DNA from: Pseudomonas asturiensis
GTDB lineage: Bacteria; Pseudomonadota; Gammaproteobacteria; Pseudomonadales; Pseudomonadaceae
DNA length: 64,000 nt
Reading direction: 5' to 3'
Assembly: GCF_900143095.1 (NCBI RefSeq)
Contig: NZ_FRDA01000010.1
Location: 149,202 to 213,201 of the forward strand
Shown: positions 42,737 through 51,505 of the stretch, one piece after another
How positions within the stretch are numbered: position 1 is the first letter of the stretch
Layout of the letters: every line of letters starts with the position of its first letter
Program-made: the position numbers and the translations under genes
Notes under the pieces: model-generated
Seen by the model: only the letters and a program-made list of their open reading frames with translations
What the model was told of the DNA's origin: nothing
Databases searched by the model: none

Positions 42737-42761
42737 CGTACCCACGCAGCGCATGGGTACG
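42737..42761. repeat. Palindromic element between metX and yggT
   Basis: cgtacccacgc (42737-42747) pairs, with one G-U in RNA, with gcatgggtacg (42751-42761). It belongs to the same class as 38209-38233 and lies in a 169-bp gap. Confidence 0.5.
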
Positions 42762-42776
42762 CTCTTTGTCGATGGA

Positions 42777-43367
42777 TTACATCAACAAACGCAGCACGTC
42801 TGGCATACCGCTCATGATCGCCAGGTTGTTGATGACCAGCATGTCCAGCAGCTTGATCACCAGAAACGCCAGGATCGGCGAGATGTCGAGACCGCCCAGA
42901 TTCGGGACGATTTTGCGGAAGGGTGCCAGTGCCGGTTCGCAGATCTGATTGACCAGTTCCGCCGCCGGATTGTGACTGCCTGGTGCGACCCATGACAGGA
43001 TCACGCTCACGATCAGCGCGAAGAAGAAAATATTCAGGAACAGCGCAGTGACGCCAATGATCGCCCAGACCGGCAGTTTCAGCGGATCACCCGTTGTGCC
43101 GAACATCAACAGCAGCGTCAGGGTCATCAAAATAATCTGCACAATGATCGCCAGCACCAGTGACGACATGTCCAGCCCGAATACACTCGGGATGATACGG
43201 CGCAGTGGCTTGAGCAGCGGCTGAGTGGCCTTGACGATGAACTGGCTCAGCGGGTTGTAGAAGTTGGCGCGCACCAGTTGCAGCACAAAGCGCAACAGGA
43301 CGATCAGCAGGTACAGACTGCCGAGGGTTTGCAGGACGAAAATTGCAGCGGTGTTCAATCCGATCAT
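42777..43367 (-). CDS. yggT: YggT family integral membrane protein
   Basis: 196 aa from the ATG at 43367. It has two YggT repeats, each with hydrophobic helices and a proline-rich loop: AIFVLQTLGSLYLLIVLLRF, SSLVLAIIVQIILMTLTLLL, FLNIFFFALIVSVILSWVAP and ILAFLVIKLLDMLVINNLAI. Possibly involved in osmotic or ion homeostasis; unproven. In operon with proC and yggS, a very common triad. Confidence 0.92.
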   Translation of the reverse strand: MIGLNTAAIFVLQTLGSLYLLIVLLRFVLQLVRANFYNPLSQFIVKATQPLLKPLRRIIPSVFGLDMSSLVLAIIVQIILMTLTLLLMFGTTGDPLKLPVWAIIGVTALFLNIFFFALIVSVILSWVAPGSHNPAAELVNQICEPALAPFRKIVPNLGGLDISPILAFLVIKLLDMLVINNLAIMSGMPDVLRLLM

Positions 43368-43394
43368 CAATCTGCTCCGAAAAAGACCTGAAAA

Positions 43395-44213
43395 TTAGTT
43401 GCCCAGTTGCTCAGCCAGTTCGGCTGCGCGATGATCGGCGGCGGTCAGCGCGGCTTCCACCAGTGCTTCGAACCCGCCTGTCTGAAATGCCTTGATCGCT
43501 GCTTCCGTGGTCCCGCCTGGCGAGGTGACACGGCGACGCAGTTCGCCTGCATCCGCGTCGCTGCCGGTGGCGATCAGCGCCGAGCCCAGCGCGGTTTGCA
43601 GGGTGAGCTTTTTAGCGATGTCTTCCGGCAGGCCCAGTTTCACACCTGCGGCGGTCATCGCTTCCATCATCAGGAAGAAATACGCAGGACCGCTGCCGGA
43701 CACAGCGGTCACGGCGTCCATGTGTTTTTCCTGCTCGACCCAGACCGCAATCCCGACGGCCGACAGCATGTGCTCGGCCTGCTCGCGTTGTGCCGCAGTG
43801 ACATTCGCCGTGGCGTACAGGCCGCTCGCGCCCTGGCGCAGCAGCGAAGGCGTATTGGGCATGCAGCGTACGACAGGTAGCTCGCCGAGCCAGGCGGTCA
43901 GGCTAGCGCAGGTGATGCCCGCGGCAACCGACACGATCAGTTGATGCGCTTCAAGGCTGGGTTTGAGCGCCTGGCACACGGCCTTCATCATCTGCGGTTT
44001 GACCGCCAGCACCACAACATCCGCATGCCTGACCGCCTCGGCGTTGTCGGCAAATACGCTGATGCCATGCTCGGTCGCAATGCGTTCGCGAGTTTCGGCA
44101 CCCGGCGCGCTGGCGCAGATCAGCGCCGCGTCAACGCCTTGCGCGCGCAGGCCGCCAATCAGGCTGGAGGCCATGTTTCCTGCGCCGATGAAGGCGATAC
44201 GAGTCTTGCTCAT
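43395..44213 (-). CDS. proC: Pyrroline-5-carboxylate reductase
   Basis: 272 aa. It reduces pyrroline-5-carboxylate to proline with NAD(P)H. Rossmann motif IAFIGAGNMASSLIGGLRAQ, VVVLAVKPQMMKAVCQ, VVRCMPNTPSLLRQGASGLY, and the C-terminal AVSGSGPAYFFLMMEAMTAA and RRRVTSPGGTTEAAIKAFQT. Starts at 44213 (SKTRIAFIG). In the yggS-proC-yggT operon. Confidence 0.97.
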   Translation of the reverse strand: MSKTRIAFIGAGNMASSLIGGLRAQGVDAALICASAPGAETRERIATEHGISVFADNAEAVRHADVVVLAVKPQMMKAVCQALKPSLEAHQLIVSVAAGITCASLTAWLGELPVVRCMPNTPSLLRQGASGLYATANVTAAQREQAEHMLSAVGIAVWVEQEKHMDAVTAVSGSGPAYFFLMMEAMTAAGVKLGLPEDIAKKLTLQTALGSALIATGSDADAGELRRRVTSPGGTTEAAIKAFQTGGFEALVEAALTAADHRAAELAEQLGN

Positions 44214-44234
44214 CAATGAGGTCCTTGTGTGGAG

Positions 44235-44921
44235 TTAGGTCTGGCCGTAGTCGCGGGCGCCAAACAGAGCGGTGCCGACCCTGACCCAGGTTGCGCCTTG
44301 CGCGATGGCGGCTTCCAGGTCGTGGCTCATGCCCATGGAGAGTGTGTCGAGCGGCAGGCCCAGTTGCTCCTGCAGCGTGCGTACAGCTGCAAACGCAGCC
44401 TCCTGCTCATCGCGGTCTTCAGTCGGCTCGGGAATCGCCATCAGGCCACGCAGCTTCAGGCGCGGCAGTGCGCTGATAGCGCTGGCCAATGCAGGCAGGT
44501 CCTCTGGCGTGCAGCCGGATTTGCTGGCCTCGCCGCTGACATTGACCTGAATGCAGATGTTGAGCGGTTCCAGGCCTTCAGGACGTTGCTCGGACAGGCG
44601 TTGAGCGATTTTCAGGCGATCCACGGAATGTACCCAGGCGAAGTGTTCGGCGATTGCGCGCGTCTTGTTCGATTGAATGGGGCCAATGAAGTGCCAGCAC
44701 AAGGGCAGGTCGGCCAATTCAGACTGTTTGCTCAGGGCTTCCTGCAAATAGTTCTCGCCAAAGTCGCGCAAACCGGCAGCATAGGCTTCACGCAGGTCGC
44801 TGGAAGGCTTGGTTTTGCTCACCGCCAGCAGACCCACCGAAGCCGGGTCGCGCCGGGCCGCGAGGGTCGCCGTACGAATTCGCTGTTCGAGCGTTGAAAT
44901 GTTCGATGCTATCGTGGACAT
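44235..44921 (-). CDS. yggS: PLP-binding homeostasis protein (YggS/PROSC)
   Basis: 228 aa, alanine-racemase-like single-domain protein. The PLP lysine is in LLAVSKTKPSSDLREAYAAG, followed by DFGENYLQEALSK, WHFIGPIQSNKTRAIAEHF, GLMAIPEPTED and MGMSHDLEAAIAQGATWVRV. It buffers pyridoxal phosphate in the cytoplasm and has no racemase activity. It faces divergently from pilT. Confidence 0.95.
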   Translation of the reverse strand: MSTIASNISTLEQRIRTATLAARRDPASVGLLAVSKTKPSSDLREAYAAGLRDFGENYLQEALSKQSELADLPLCWHFIGPIQSNKTRAIAEHFAWVHSVDRLKIAQRLSEQRPEGLEPLNICIQVNVSGEASKSGCTPEDLPALASAISALPRLKLRGLMAIPEPTEDRDEQEAAFAAVRTLQEQLGLPLDTLSMGMSHDLEAAIAQGATWVRVGTALFGARDYGQT

Positions 44922-44976
44922 TGATTTGCGCCAGCAGGGCTAAAGTCTGCGGCATTCTATGTGATTGAGGAGCTGT

Positions 44977-46011
44977 ATGGATATTACCGAGCTGCTGGCC
45001 TTCAGTGCCAAACAGGGCGCGTCGGACTTGCACCTCTCTGCAGGCCTTCCTCCGATGATTCGGGTCGACGGCGATGTGCGGCGGATCAACCTGCCCCCGC
45101 TCGACGCCAAGGAAACCAAGGCGCTGATCTACGACATCATGAATGACAAGCAGCGTCAGGACTTCGAGGAGTACCTGGAGACTGACTTCTCGTTCGAGGT
45201 GCCGGGCGTGGCACGCTTTCGGGTCAATGCCTTCAATCAGAACCGGGGTGCAGGTGCGGTATTCCGGACCATTCCCTCCAGGATTCTGAGCATGGAAGAC
45301 CTGGGCATGGGCAGTGTGTTTCGCAAGATTACAGACGTGCCCCGCGGCCTGGTGCTGGTGACCGGCCCGACCGGGTCAGGCAAGTCGACAACGCTGGCGG
45401 CGATGATCGACTACCTCAACTGCAACAAGCACCACCACATCCTGACCATCGAAGACCCGATCGAATTCGTTCACGACTCCAAGAAGTGCCTGGTCAACCA
45501 GCGTGAAGTGCATCGCGACACACTGGGCTTCTCGGAAGCGTTGCGTTCGGCACTGCGTGAGGACCCGGATGTGATCATGGTCGGCGAGCTGCGTGACCTT
45601 GAAACCATTCGCCTTGCGCTGACAGCAGCGGAGACCGGTCACCTGGTGTTCGGCACTTTGCACACCACCTCGGCGGCCAAGACCATCGACCGGGTCGTGG
45701 ACGTATTTCCTGCTCAGGAAAAATCCATGATTCGCTCGATGTTGTCCGAATCCCTGCATGCAGTGGTGTCGCAGTCACTGCTGAAGAAAGTGGGCGGCGG
45801 GCGCGTTGCGGCGCACGAAATCATGATGGGTACGCCCGCGATTCGTAACCTGATTCGCGAGGACAAGGTGGCGCAGATGTATTCGGCCATGCAAACCGGC
45901 GGTTCGCTGGGCATGCAGACGCTGGACATGTGCCTGGCCGACCTGCTCAAGAAAGGGTTGATCACGCGAGACGCCGCTCGCGAGCGCGCCAAGATACCCG
46001 ACAACTTCTGA
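44977..46011 (+). CDS. pilT: Type IV pilus retraction ATPase PilT
   Basis: 344 aa from the ATG at 44977. Motifs: GASDLHLSAGLPPMIRVDGD, Walker A VTGPTGSGKSTTLAAMIDYL, DPIEFVHDSKKCLVNQREVH, Asp/His boxes, MVGELRDLETIRLALTAAET (Walker B AxGELRD) and GHLVFGTLHTTSAAKTIDRV. It depolymerises pilin at the pilus base for twitching. It is divergent from yggS. In P. aeruginosa pilU follows pilT; here a hairpin and a convergent peptidase gene follow, and no pilU is in the window. The Pil-Chp system lies 8 kb away. Confidence 0.97.
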   Translation: MDITELLAFSAKQGASDLHLSAGLPPMIRVDGDVRRINLPPLDAKETKALIYDIMNDKQRQDFEEYLETDFSFEVPGVARFRVNAFNQNRGAGAVFRTIPSRILSMEDLGMGSVFRKITDVPRGLVLVTGPTGSGKSTTLAAMIDYLNCNKHHHILTIEDPIEFVHDSKKCLVNQREVHRDTLGFSEALRSALREDPDVIMVGELRDLETIRLALTAAETGHLVFGTLHTTSAAKTIDRVVDVFPAQEKSMIRSMLSESLHAVVSQSLLKKVGGGRVAAHEIMMGTPAIRNLIREDKVAQMYSAMQTGGSLGMQTLDMCLADLLKKGLITRDAARERAKIPDNF

Positions 46012-46043
46012 CGGTGTGGCAAGAGAGAAATGAAGGGGAGAAT

Positions 46044-46067
46044 CAGGCCTGCACGGTGGCAGGCCTG
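46044..46067. terminator. Hairpin between pilT and the C40 peptidase gene
   Basis: caggcctgc (46044-46052) pairs with gcaggcctg (46059-46067). There is no obvious T-run, but it lies between two convergent genes and may end both. Confidence 0.45.
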
Positions 46068-46074
46068 GGGTGGA

Positions 46075-46761
46075 TCAGCGCTGCACGACCCGCATTTGTG
46101 GCGTGGTCTGTTTCGGCAGAACGCGTTTGGCGATCTTGTAATGGCTGTTCCAGTACGGCTTTTTCAGCGTATCGACAGTAACAGCCTTGCCACGGCGTGG
46201 CGCGTGAACGAACTTGTTGTCGCCCAGGTAGATCGCCACATGGTTGATGTTGCGGCTCTTGATGTTGAAGAACAGCAGATCACCCGGTTTCAAATCCTTG
46301 CGGTCCACTGTCTGCCCGTGGCCTTGAGCCATGGCGTTGGACGTGCGGGGCAGGTCGACCTCACGTACGTCGGTGTAGGCGTACTTCACCAGACCGCTGC
46401 AATCCAGACCTTTGCCAGGCGTGGTGCCGCCCCAGCGATAGGGCGTGCCCACCGCCTGCAGCGCGCGTTTCACAACGGCGTTTCCCTGCTTGGCATTACC
46501 TGCTGCCAGCGCTTGCGCGTTGACGGCCTTGGCTGAATTCTTTCGCGAAACCGGCGTCTGAACGGCACGGGCGTTTCGCGTGGCATGAGGGACGACGGTG
46601 GCTTCCTGAGGCGCAGTGCGCGTTGCGATCGCGGGCGAAGAGTGACTTTTTGCGGTGTAGCCCGAGAAGCTAGCAGGAAGCTGTTGCTCACGATTGGTGG
46701 CGTGGGCGGCCAGTGGCATAAATAGGCAAATGGTTAGCCATGTCTTGAAAAAAGGACGCAT
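46075..46761 (-). CDS. NlpC/P60 (C40) cell-wall peptidase
   Basis: 228 aa with a signal peptide (MRPFFKTWLTICLFMPLAAH). A Ser/Ala-rich linker (about residues 25-110) precedes the NlpC/P60 domain: YRWGGTTPGKGLDCSGLVKY (nucleophile Cys in DCSG), LPRTSNAMAQGHGQTVDRKD, NHVAIYLGDNKFVHAPRRGK (catalytic His). It probably cleaves peptide crosslinks of peptidoglycan in the periplasm. It lies convergent to pilT and divergent from the TM2 gene. Confidence 0.92.
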   Translation of the reverse strand: MRPFFKTWLTICLFMPLAAHATNREQQLPASFSGYTAKSHSSPAIATRTAPQEATVVPHATRNARAVQTPVSRKNSAKAVNAQALAAGNAKQGNAVVKRALQAVGTPYRWGGTTPGKGLDCSGLVKYAYTDVREVDLPRTSNAMAQGHGQTVDRKDLKPGDLLFFNIKSRNINHVAIYLGDNKFVHAPRRGKAVTVDTLKKPYWNSHYKIAKRVLPKQTTPQMRVVQR

Positions 46762-47011
46762 TCGGCAGGGCTCATAGTGGTCAGCGCGCAACTTTATAAC
46801 AGCTTTTTCGAAAAACCTGACCCCATTTGTCGAGTGGATCACAGTGGCATCATTGCAAAATGTGCGACAGACTCTTTCCTTTTTCGCCGTAATTCCTTTG
46901 GCGACAAGGGTTTGACGGTGTTGTGACAGGCGTCATGCCATACGTCGGAAGACGACAGTGAAGTCACAAAATTGTTATTTATTTTTTTCTATTGGCTCAA
47001 AGAGGTTACAA

Positions 47012-47416
47012 ATGAACGGCTATCGCTCCGACACGCACAGCAAGGTGATGGGTTATCTGTTGTGGATTCTGGGGTTTCTGGGCGCGCACCGTTTCTATTA
47101 CGGAAAGCCGGTGACCGGAACGATCTGGTTCTTCACCTTCGGCCTGTTCGGCATCGGCTGGTTGATCGACCTGTTCCTGATCCCGTCGATGGATCGCCAG
47201 GCCGATCTGCGTTTCACACCCGGCTCCACCGACTACAGCGTGGCCTGGGTGCTGCTGACTTTCCTCGGTCTGTTCGGCGTGCATCGCATGTACCAGGGCA
47301 AGTGGATCACCGGGATCATCTACCTGCTGACCGGCGGCCTGTTCCTGATCGGCATCCTGTATGACTTCTGGACGCTGAATGACCAGATATCCATGAAGAA
47401 TGCACAGCGCGGTTGA
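47012..47416 (+). CDS. TM2 domain membrane protein
   Basis: 134 aa with two TM2 units: KVMGYLLWILGFLGAHRFYY with GTIWFFTFGLFGIGWLIDLF, then AWVLLTFLGLFGVHRMYQGK with GIIYLLTGGLFLIGILYDFW. Both have the GxHRxY signature of TM2 proteins. AAAGAGG precedes the ATG at 47012. Role unknown; the family often sits near envelope genes. Confidence 0.9.
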   Translation: MNGYRSDTHSKVMGYLLWILGFLGAHRFYYGKPVTGTIWFFTFGLFGIGWLIDLFLIPSMDRQADLRFTPGSTDYSVAWVLLTFLGLFGVHRMYQGKWITGIIYLLTGGLFLIGILYDFWTLNDQISMKNAQRG

Positions 47417-47513
47417 GGCTCGGCAACGCCATTGCGGGAGGCGCGAGAGCGCGCAGAATCAAGCGTAACGGCATCCCCAGTGCAGACTCGGTCAGAGCCT
47501 GCACGGGGCTGAA

Positions 47514-48791
47514 TCACGCCTCTCGGCTATAGCTGATCCGCCCGTCCACCAGGGTGTAGCGCACCGAACCTGGCAGGCAGTGGCCGATGAAGGGGCAGTT
47601 TTCGCCTTTGGACAGCCAGGTTTCGCCGGCAAGCGTGGACGCCGCCGGGTCGAACAGGACGATGTCGGCGGGCGCACCGGCACCCAACTTGCCGGCTGGC
47701 AGGCGCAGGGCGGCGGCCGGGCCGCTGCTCAGGCGGGCGAGCAGGGTGGGGAGGTCGAGCAGACCATCCTCGACCAGCGTCATGGCCAGCGGCAGCAACA
47801 ACTCCACGCTGCTGATGCCAGGCTCGGTAGCGCCAAACGGCGCCAGCTTGGCGTCGCGCTCGTGAGGCTGGTGGTGGCTGGAAATGGCTTGAATCACCCC
47901 GGACTTCACCGCCTCACGCAGGCCATCGCGGTCGGCGCGGGTGCGCAGCGGCGGCTGGACGTGGTACAGGCTGGAGAAGTCGATCAGCGCCTCATCCGTC
48001 AGGATCAACTGATACAACGCCACATCCGCTGTGACCGGCAGTCCGCGCGCCTGCGCCTGGGCTATCAAGGCCGCGCCGCGAGCACTGGTCAACTGGCTGA
48101 AGTGCGCACGCACGCCGCTTTGCTCCACCAGCAACAGGTCACGTGCCAGAGCGACCGTTTCAGCGGTCTCCGGAATGCCTGCCAGCCCGAGGAAGCTGGC
48201 CGTCGGTCCGTCGTGCGCCAGTCCGCCTTCGGCCAGATCACGATCCTGCGAATTGAAAATCACCGTCAGGTCAAAAGTGGCCGCGTATTCCAGCGCCCGG
48301 CACAGGGTGCGGGTGTTGTTGAAGCTGCTCAGCCCGTTGCCAAAAGCGACGCAGCCGGCATCGCGCAGGGCGATCAGCTCTGCCAGTTGCTCGCCTTCCA
48401 GGCCTTTGCTCAGCGCGCCGATAGGAAACACCTTGCTGAAACCGGCTTCGCGGGCGCGGTCCAGAATCAGTTCGGCGACCGCCGAGGTGTCCAGTACCGG
48501 TTTGGTGCGCGGCGGGCAGCACACGCTGGTCACGCCGCCTGCGGTTGCCGCGCGGGTTTCGCTGGCGATACTGCCTTTGCGGCTATAACCCGGCTCGCGC
48601 AGGGAGACATTGAGGTCGACCAGGCCGGGCGCGGCGACCAGGCCGGTGGCGTCGATGGTCTGGCCCGCTTCGAAACCGGCTGGTGCCGCACCGATCGCCA
48701 GCACCTTGCACGCCTCGATGTGCAGATCGGTAACTTGATCCAGTCCGCTGACCGGGTCGATGACGCGAGCGCCGAGAATACTGAGCTTCAC
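47514..48791 (-). CDS. pyrC': Dihydroorotase-like protein, non-catalytic (PyrC')
   Basis: 425 aa starting at GTG (complement of 48789-48791), which overlaps the pyrB stop (GTGA). It belongs to the amidohydrolase family, but the zinc-binding H-x-H of true dihydroorotases (HVHLREPG) is replaced by NVSLREPG in PGLVDLNVSLREPGYSRKG, so it should be inactive. In Pseudomonas such PyrC' chains pack with PyrB as a structural part of aspartate transcarbamoylase; a separate active PyrC must exist elsewhere. Other segments: RAATAGGVTSVCCPP, AVKSGVIQAISSHHQPH, ENCPFIGHCLPGSVRYTLVD. Confidence 0.93.
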   Translation of the reverse strand: MKLSILGARVIDPVSGLDQVTDLHIEACKVLAIGAAPAGFEAGQTIDATGLVAAPGLVDLNVSLREPGYSRKGSIASETRAATAGGVTSVCCPPRTKPVLDTSAVAELILDRAREAGFSKVFPIGALSKGLEGEQLAELIALRDAGCVAFGNGLSSFNNTRTLCRALEYAATFDLTVIFNSQDRDLAEGGLAHDGPTASFLGLAGIPETAETVALARDLLLVEQSGVRAHFSQLTSARGAALIAQAQARGLPVTADVALYQLILTDEALIDFSSLYHVQPPLRTRADRDGLREAVKSGVIQAISSHHQPHERDAKLAPFGATEPGISSVELLLPLAMTLVEDGLLDLPTLLARLSSGPAAALRLPAGKLGAGAPADIVLFDPAASTLAGETWLSKGENCPFIGHCLPGSVRYTLVDGRISYSREA

Positions 48792-49792
48792 TGGGCGTTC
48801 TCCTGCTCGAACTGTCGTTGTGCGGTCTGTCCGCTCATGGCCATGGACAGCACGGCCATGCGCACGGCGATGCCGTAGGTCACCTGATTGAGAATCACCG
48901 AATGAGCCCCGTCGGCCACCGCCGACTCGATTTCCACGCCACGATTGATCGGGCCGGGATGCATGACGATAGCGTCGGGTTTCGCGACGGCCAGACGTGC
49001 AGTGGTCAGCCCGAACAGGCGGTAAAACTCGCCTTCGCTGGGCAGCAGGCCGCCGGTCATGCGTTCGCGTTGCAGGCGCAGCATGATGACCACGTCCACG
49101 TCTTTCAAACCTTGGTTCAGGTCGGTGTAGACCTTCACGCCATACTGCTCGATGCCGACCGGCAGCAGGGTTTTCGGCCCGATCACACGGATGTCCGGGC
49201 AGCCCAGCGCCTTGAGCGCCAGCATGTTGGAGCGCGCCACGCGTGAGTGCAGGATGTCGCCGACGATGGCCACCGACAGGTTCTCGAAACCACCCTTGTG
49301 ACGACGGATCGTCAGCATGTCGAGCATGCCCTGGGTCGGGTGCGCGTGGCGGCCGTCGCCGCCATTGATGATCGCCACCTCCGGGCACACGTGCTCGGCG
49401 ATGAAATGCGCAGCACCCGAGTCGGCGTGACGCACGACGAACATGTCGGCAGCCATGGCTTCAAGGTTGCGCAGGGTGTCGAACAGCGTCTCGCCCTTGC
49501 TGGTGGAGGAGGTCGAAACGTTCAGCGTGATCACGTCAGCCGACAGGCGCTGGGCGGCCAGTTCGAAAGTGGTCCGCGTGCGGGTCGAGTTCTCGAAGAA
49601 CACGTTGCACACCGTCTTGCCCCGTAACAGCGGGACTTTTTTCACCGCCCGGGCGCCAACTTCGAGAAACGAGTCGGCGGTGTCGAGGATTTCGGTGAGC
49701 AGCTCGCGAGGCAAGCCGTCCAGAGACAGAAAATGGCGCAGCTGACCCTGGTGGTTGAGTTGCAGCGGGCGCTTGGCGTCGAGAGGCGTCAT
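48788..49792 (-). CDS. pyrB: Aspartate carbamoyltransferase catalytic chain
   Basis: 334 aa. It makes carbamoyl aspartate from carbamoyl phosphate and aspartate. Active-site motif VFFENSTRTRTTFELAAQRL (STRTR), INGGDGRHAHPTQGMLDMLT (HPTQ), PKTLLPVGIEQYGVKV and MHPGPINRGVEIESAVADG. The extended N-terminus and overlap with pyrC' by 4 bp fit the class A ATCase of Pseudomonas, a dodecamer of PyrB and PyrC'. Downstream of pyrR with a 12-bp gap. Confidence 0.97.
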   Translation of the reverse strand: MTPLDAKRPLQLNHQGQLRHFLSLDGLPRELLTEILDTADSFLEVGARAVKKVPLLRGKTVCNVFFENSTRTRTTFELAAQRLSADVITLNVSTSSTSKGETLFDTLRNLEAMAADMFVVRHADSGAAHFIAEHVCPEVAIINGGDGRHAHPTQGMLDMLTIRRHKGGFENLSVAIVGDILHSRVARSNMLALKALGCPDIRVIGPKTLLPVGIEQYGVKVYTDLNQGLKDVDVVIMLRLQRERMTGGLLPSEGEFYRLFGLTTARLAVAKPDAIVMHPGPINRGVEIESAVADGAHSVILNQVTYGIAVRMAVLSMAMSGQTAQRQFEQENAQ

Positions 49793-49804
49793 CGCAAAGG
49801 ACTC

Positions 49805-50317
49805 TTAGAGGGCGGTAGAGAGGTCTTGAAGTTCAAGCGCAAGCGGCTCAGGGCCGGACAGTTTGATGCGTTCCTGTGGCGCCAGAGACAGCGTCGCGCC
49901 CACTACGTCAGGGCAGATCGGCAATTCGCCGGCGTCCAGGTCCAGCAGGCAGACCAGCGTGACACTGGCCGGGCGACCGTAGTCGAACAGCTCATTAAGG
50001 GCGGCGCGAATGGTGCGGCCGCTCATCAGCACGTCGTCGATCAGCACCAGATGCTGGCCTTCGATCTCGAACGGCAGCTCAGACGGGCGTACCTGCGGGT
50101 GCAGACCATTCTGGCTGAAGTCGTCGCGATAGAAGGAAACATCCAGCGTGCCGAGCGGGTCGGGCTTGTCGAGCGCCTTGAGCAGCGCCTGTGCAACCCA
50201 TACGCCGCCGGTGCGGATGCCGATGAAGCGAGGGTCGCTGATGCCGCGCTTGCTCAGATGAGCGTTCAGGTCAGTGGCCATCTGACGAATCAGTTCGGCG
50301 GGGTTTGGCAGGCTCAT
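49805..50317 (-). CDS. pyrR: Bifunctional pyr regulatory protein / uracil phosphoribosyltransferase PyrR
   Basis: 170 aa from the ATG at 50317. Phosphoribosyltransferase fold with the PRPP loop HLVLIDDVLMSGRTIRAALN and GIRTGGVWVAQALLKALDKP. In Gram-positives PyrR controls pyr attenuators; in Pseudomonas it heads the pyrR-pyrB-pyrC' cluster and may regulate it. No clear attenuator could be seen in the 98-bp gap after ruvX. It may also have UPRT activity. Confidence 0.93.
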   Translation of the reverse strand: MSLPNPAELIRQMATDLNAHLSKRGISDPRFIGIRTGGVWVAQALLKALDKPDPLGTLDVSFYRDDFSQNGLHPQVRPSELPFEIEGQHLVLIDDVLMSGRTIRAALNELFDYGRPASVTLVCLLDLDAGELPICPDVVGATLSLAPQERIKLSGPEPLALELQDLSTAL

Positions 50318-50415
50318 GGTTGCTCCTTGAGGGCTCGGGCAGCGTCCGTCCATGCGGCGCGGCTCAGGCGTAAACGTGGAATCCGGGTATCTCGAAGCTG
50401 TGCGGACACAAAAAG

Positions 50416-50856
50416 TCACGCATTCAACAGCGCAGCGTTCTCATCGAGCCAGCCTTGCAGCAGGAGGGCGGCGGCAATGGCGTCGACCGGGTTGTCGCGG
50501 TAACTGCCTTTCTGGCCGCCTCGGGCCATGCGCTCGCCCTTGGCTTCGAAGGTGGTCAGGCGTTCATCGTGGGTATACACCGCCACGCCGAAACGGCCAT
50601 TGAGCTTGCGCGAAAATTTCTCGGCCAGGTCGCTCATGTTGCTGCGTGTGCCGTCCATGTTCAGCGGCAGGCCGACCACGATGGCATCGGGTTGCCATTC
50701 CTTGATCAGCGCCTGAACCTTGTCCCAGTCCGGGATGCCGTTCTGCGCTTTCAATGTGCACAGCTCGCGTGCCTGGCCGGTAATGGCCTGGCCGACCGCA
50801 ACACCGATCTGTTTGGTGCCGAAATCAAACCCCAGCAGCAGGCGCAATCCAGCCAT
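50416..50856 (-). CDS. ruvX: Putative pre-16S rRNA nuclease (RuvX/YqgF)
   Basis: 146 aa RNase-H-like fold: LLGFDFGTKQIGVAVGQAIT (first Asp), AIVVGLPLNMDGTRSNMS, VAVYTHDERLTTFEAKGER and DNPVDAIAAALLLQGWLDEN (last Asp). It trims the 5' end of pre-16S rRNA; a role in resolving Holliday junctions was proposed by fold similarity. The start overlaps the yqgE stop (ATGA), a very widespread pairing. Confidence 0.95.
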   Translation of the reverse strand: MAGLRLLLGFDFGTKQIGVAVGQAITGQARELCTLKAQNGIPDWDKVQALIKEWQPDAIVVGLPLNMDGTRSNMSDLAEKFSRKLNGRFGVAVYTHDERLTTFEAKGERMARGGQKGSYRDNPVDAIAAALLLQGWLDENAALLNA

Positions 50857-51428
50857 CAGGCGTGTCCTGCCTGGGTCGAGAGAAGACTGAGGTTGACCCC
50901 CAGGCGTGCGGCTGCGGCATCAAGGCGCAGCTCACTGTCCACATCGAACAGGATGGCCGGATCGAACGAGCAGGTCAGCCAGGCATTGGCCGCCATCTCG
51001 GCATCCAGTTGGCCTGCGTCCCAGCCTGCATAGCCCAGGGTGATCACGTTTTGATCAGGGCCATAGCCGTCGGCAATCGAGAACAACACATCCTGAGAGG
51101 TGGAAAGCGAGATGCCGCCCGGCAGGTTGACGGTCGCCTGAAAAGTCTGACCGCTGGGGTGCAGCACGAAGCCACGGTCGGTCTGCACCGGACCGCCGGA
51201 ATGAATGGGAATCTGCTGGCAGCGCACCGGGGCTGGAAGCTCCGGTCGCAACTGTTCGAGCACGTCGGCCAGGGTCAGGCTTTGCGGGCGGTTGATCACC
51301 AGTCCCATAGCGCCATTGGCGTTGTGCTCGACGATGTAAGTCAAGGTCTGCGAGAAGTTCTCGTCGTGCATGTGCGGCATGGCGATCAAGAACTGATGCT
51401 TGAGGTAACTCGGAGAGACTTTTTTCAT
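50856..51428 (-). CDS. yqgE: YqgE/AlgH family protein (DUF179)
   Basis: 190 aa from the ATG at 51428. Family marks: LKHQFLIAMPHMHDENFSQT, YIVEHNANGAMGLVINRPQS, IHSGGPVQTDRGFVLHP, LGYAGWDAGQLDAEMAANAW. In P. aeruginosa the orthologue was once called AlgH and linked to alginate control, but its biochemical role is unsettled. Forms a pair with ruvX. Confidence 0.94.
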   Translation of the reverse strand: MKKVSPSYLKHQFLIAMPHMHDENFSQTLTYIVEHNANGAMGLVINRPQSLTLADVLEQLRPELPAPVRCQQIPIHSGGPVQTDRGFVLHPSGQTFQATVNLPGGISLSTSQDVLFSIADGYGPDQNVITLGYAGWDAGQLDAEMAANAWLTCSFDPAILFDVDSELRLDAAAARLGVNLSLLSTQAGHA

Positions 51429-51505
51429 GAGCCCTAGTGTGGCGTTGAGCCGCGTGCCTGACAACTGTCAGTTATACGTGTGTCGGCAGTATCGGCAAAA
51501 AAGGA

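Noticed and set aside
42608..42776. SAM riboswitch near metX
   Set aside because: metX is transcribed away from this gap and only a short palindrome is present; no SAM-box pattern is seen.
48792..49388. N-terminal extension of the pyrC' frame to 624 codons
   Set aside because: The extra 199 residues are an out-of-frame reading of pyrB; the GTG at 48791 gives the family N-terminus.
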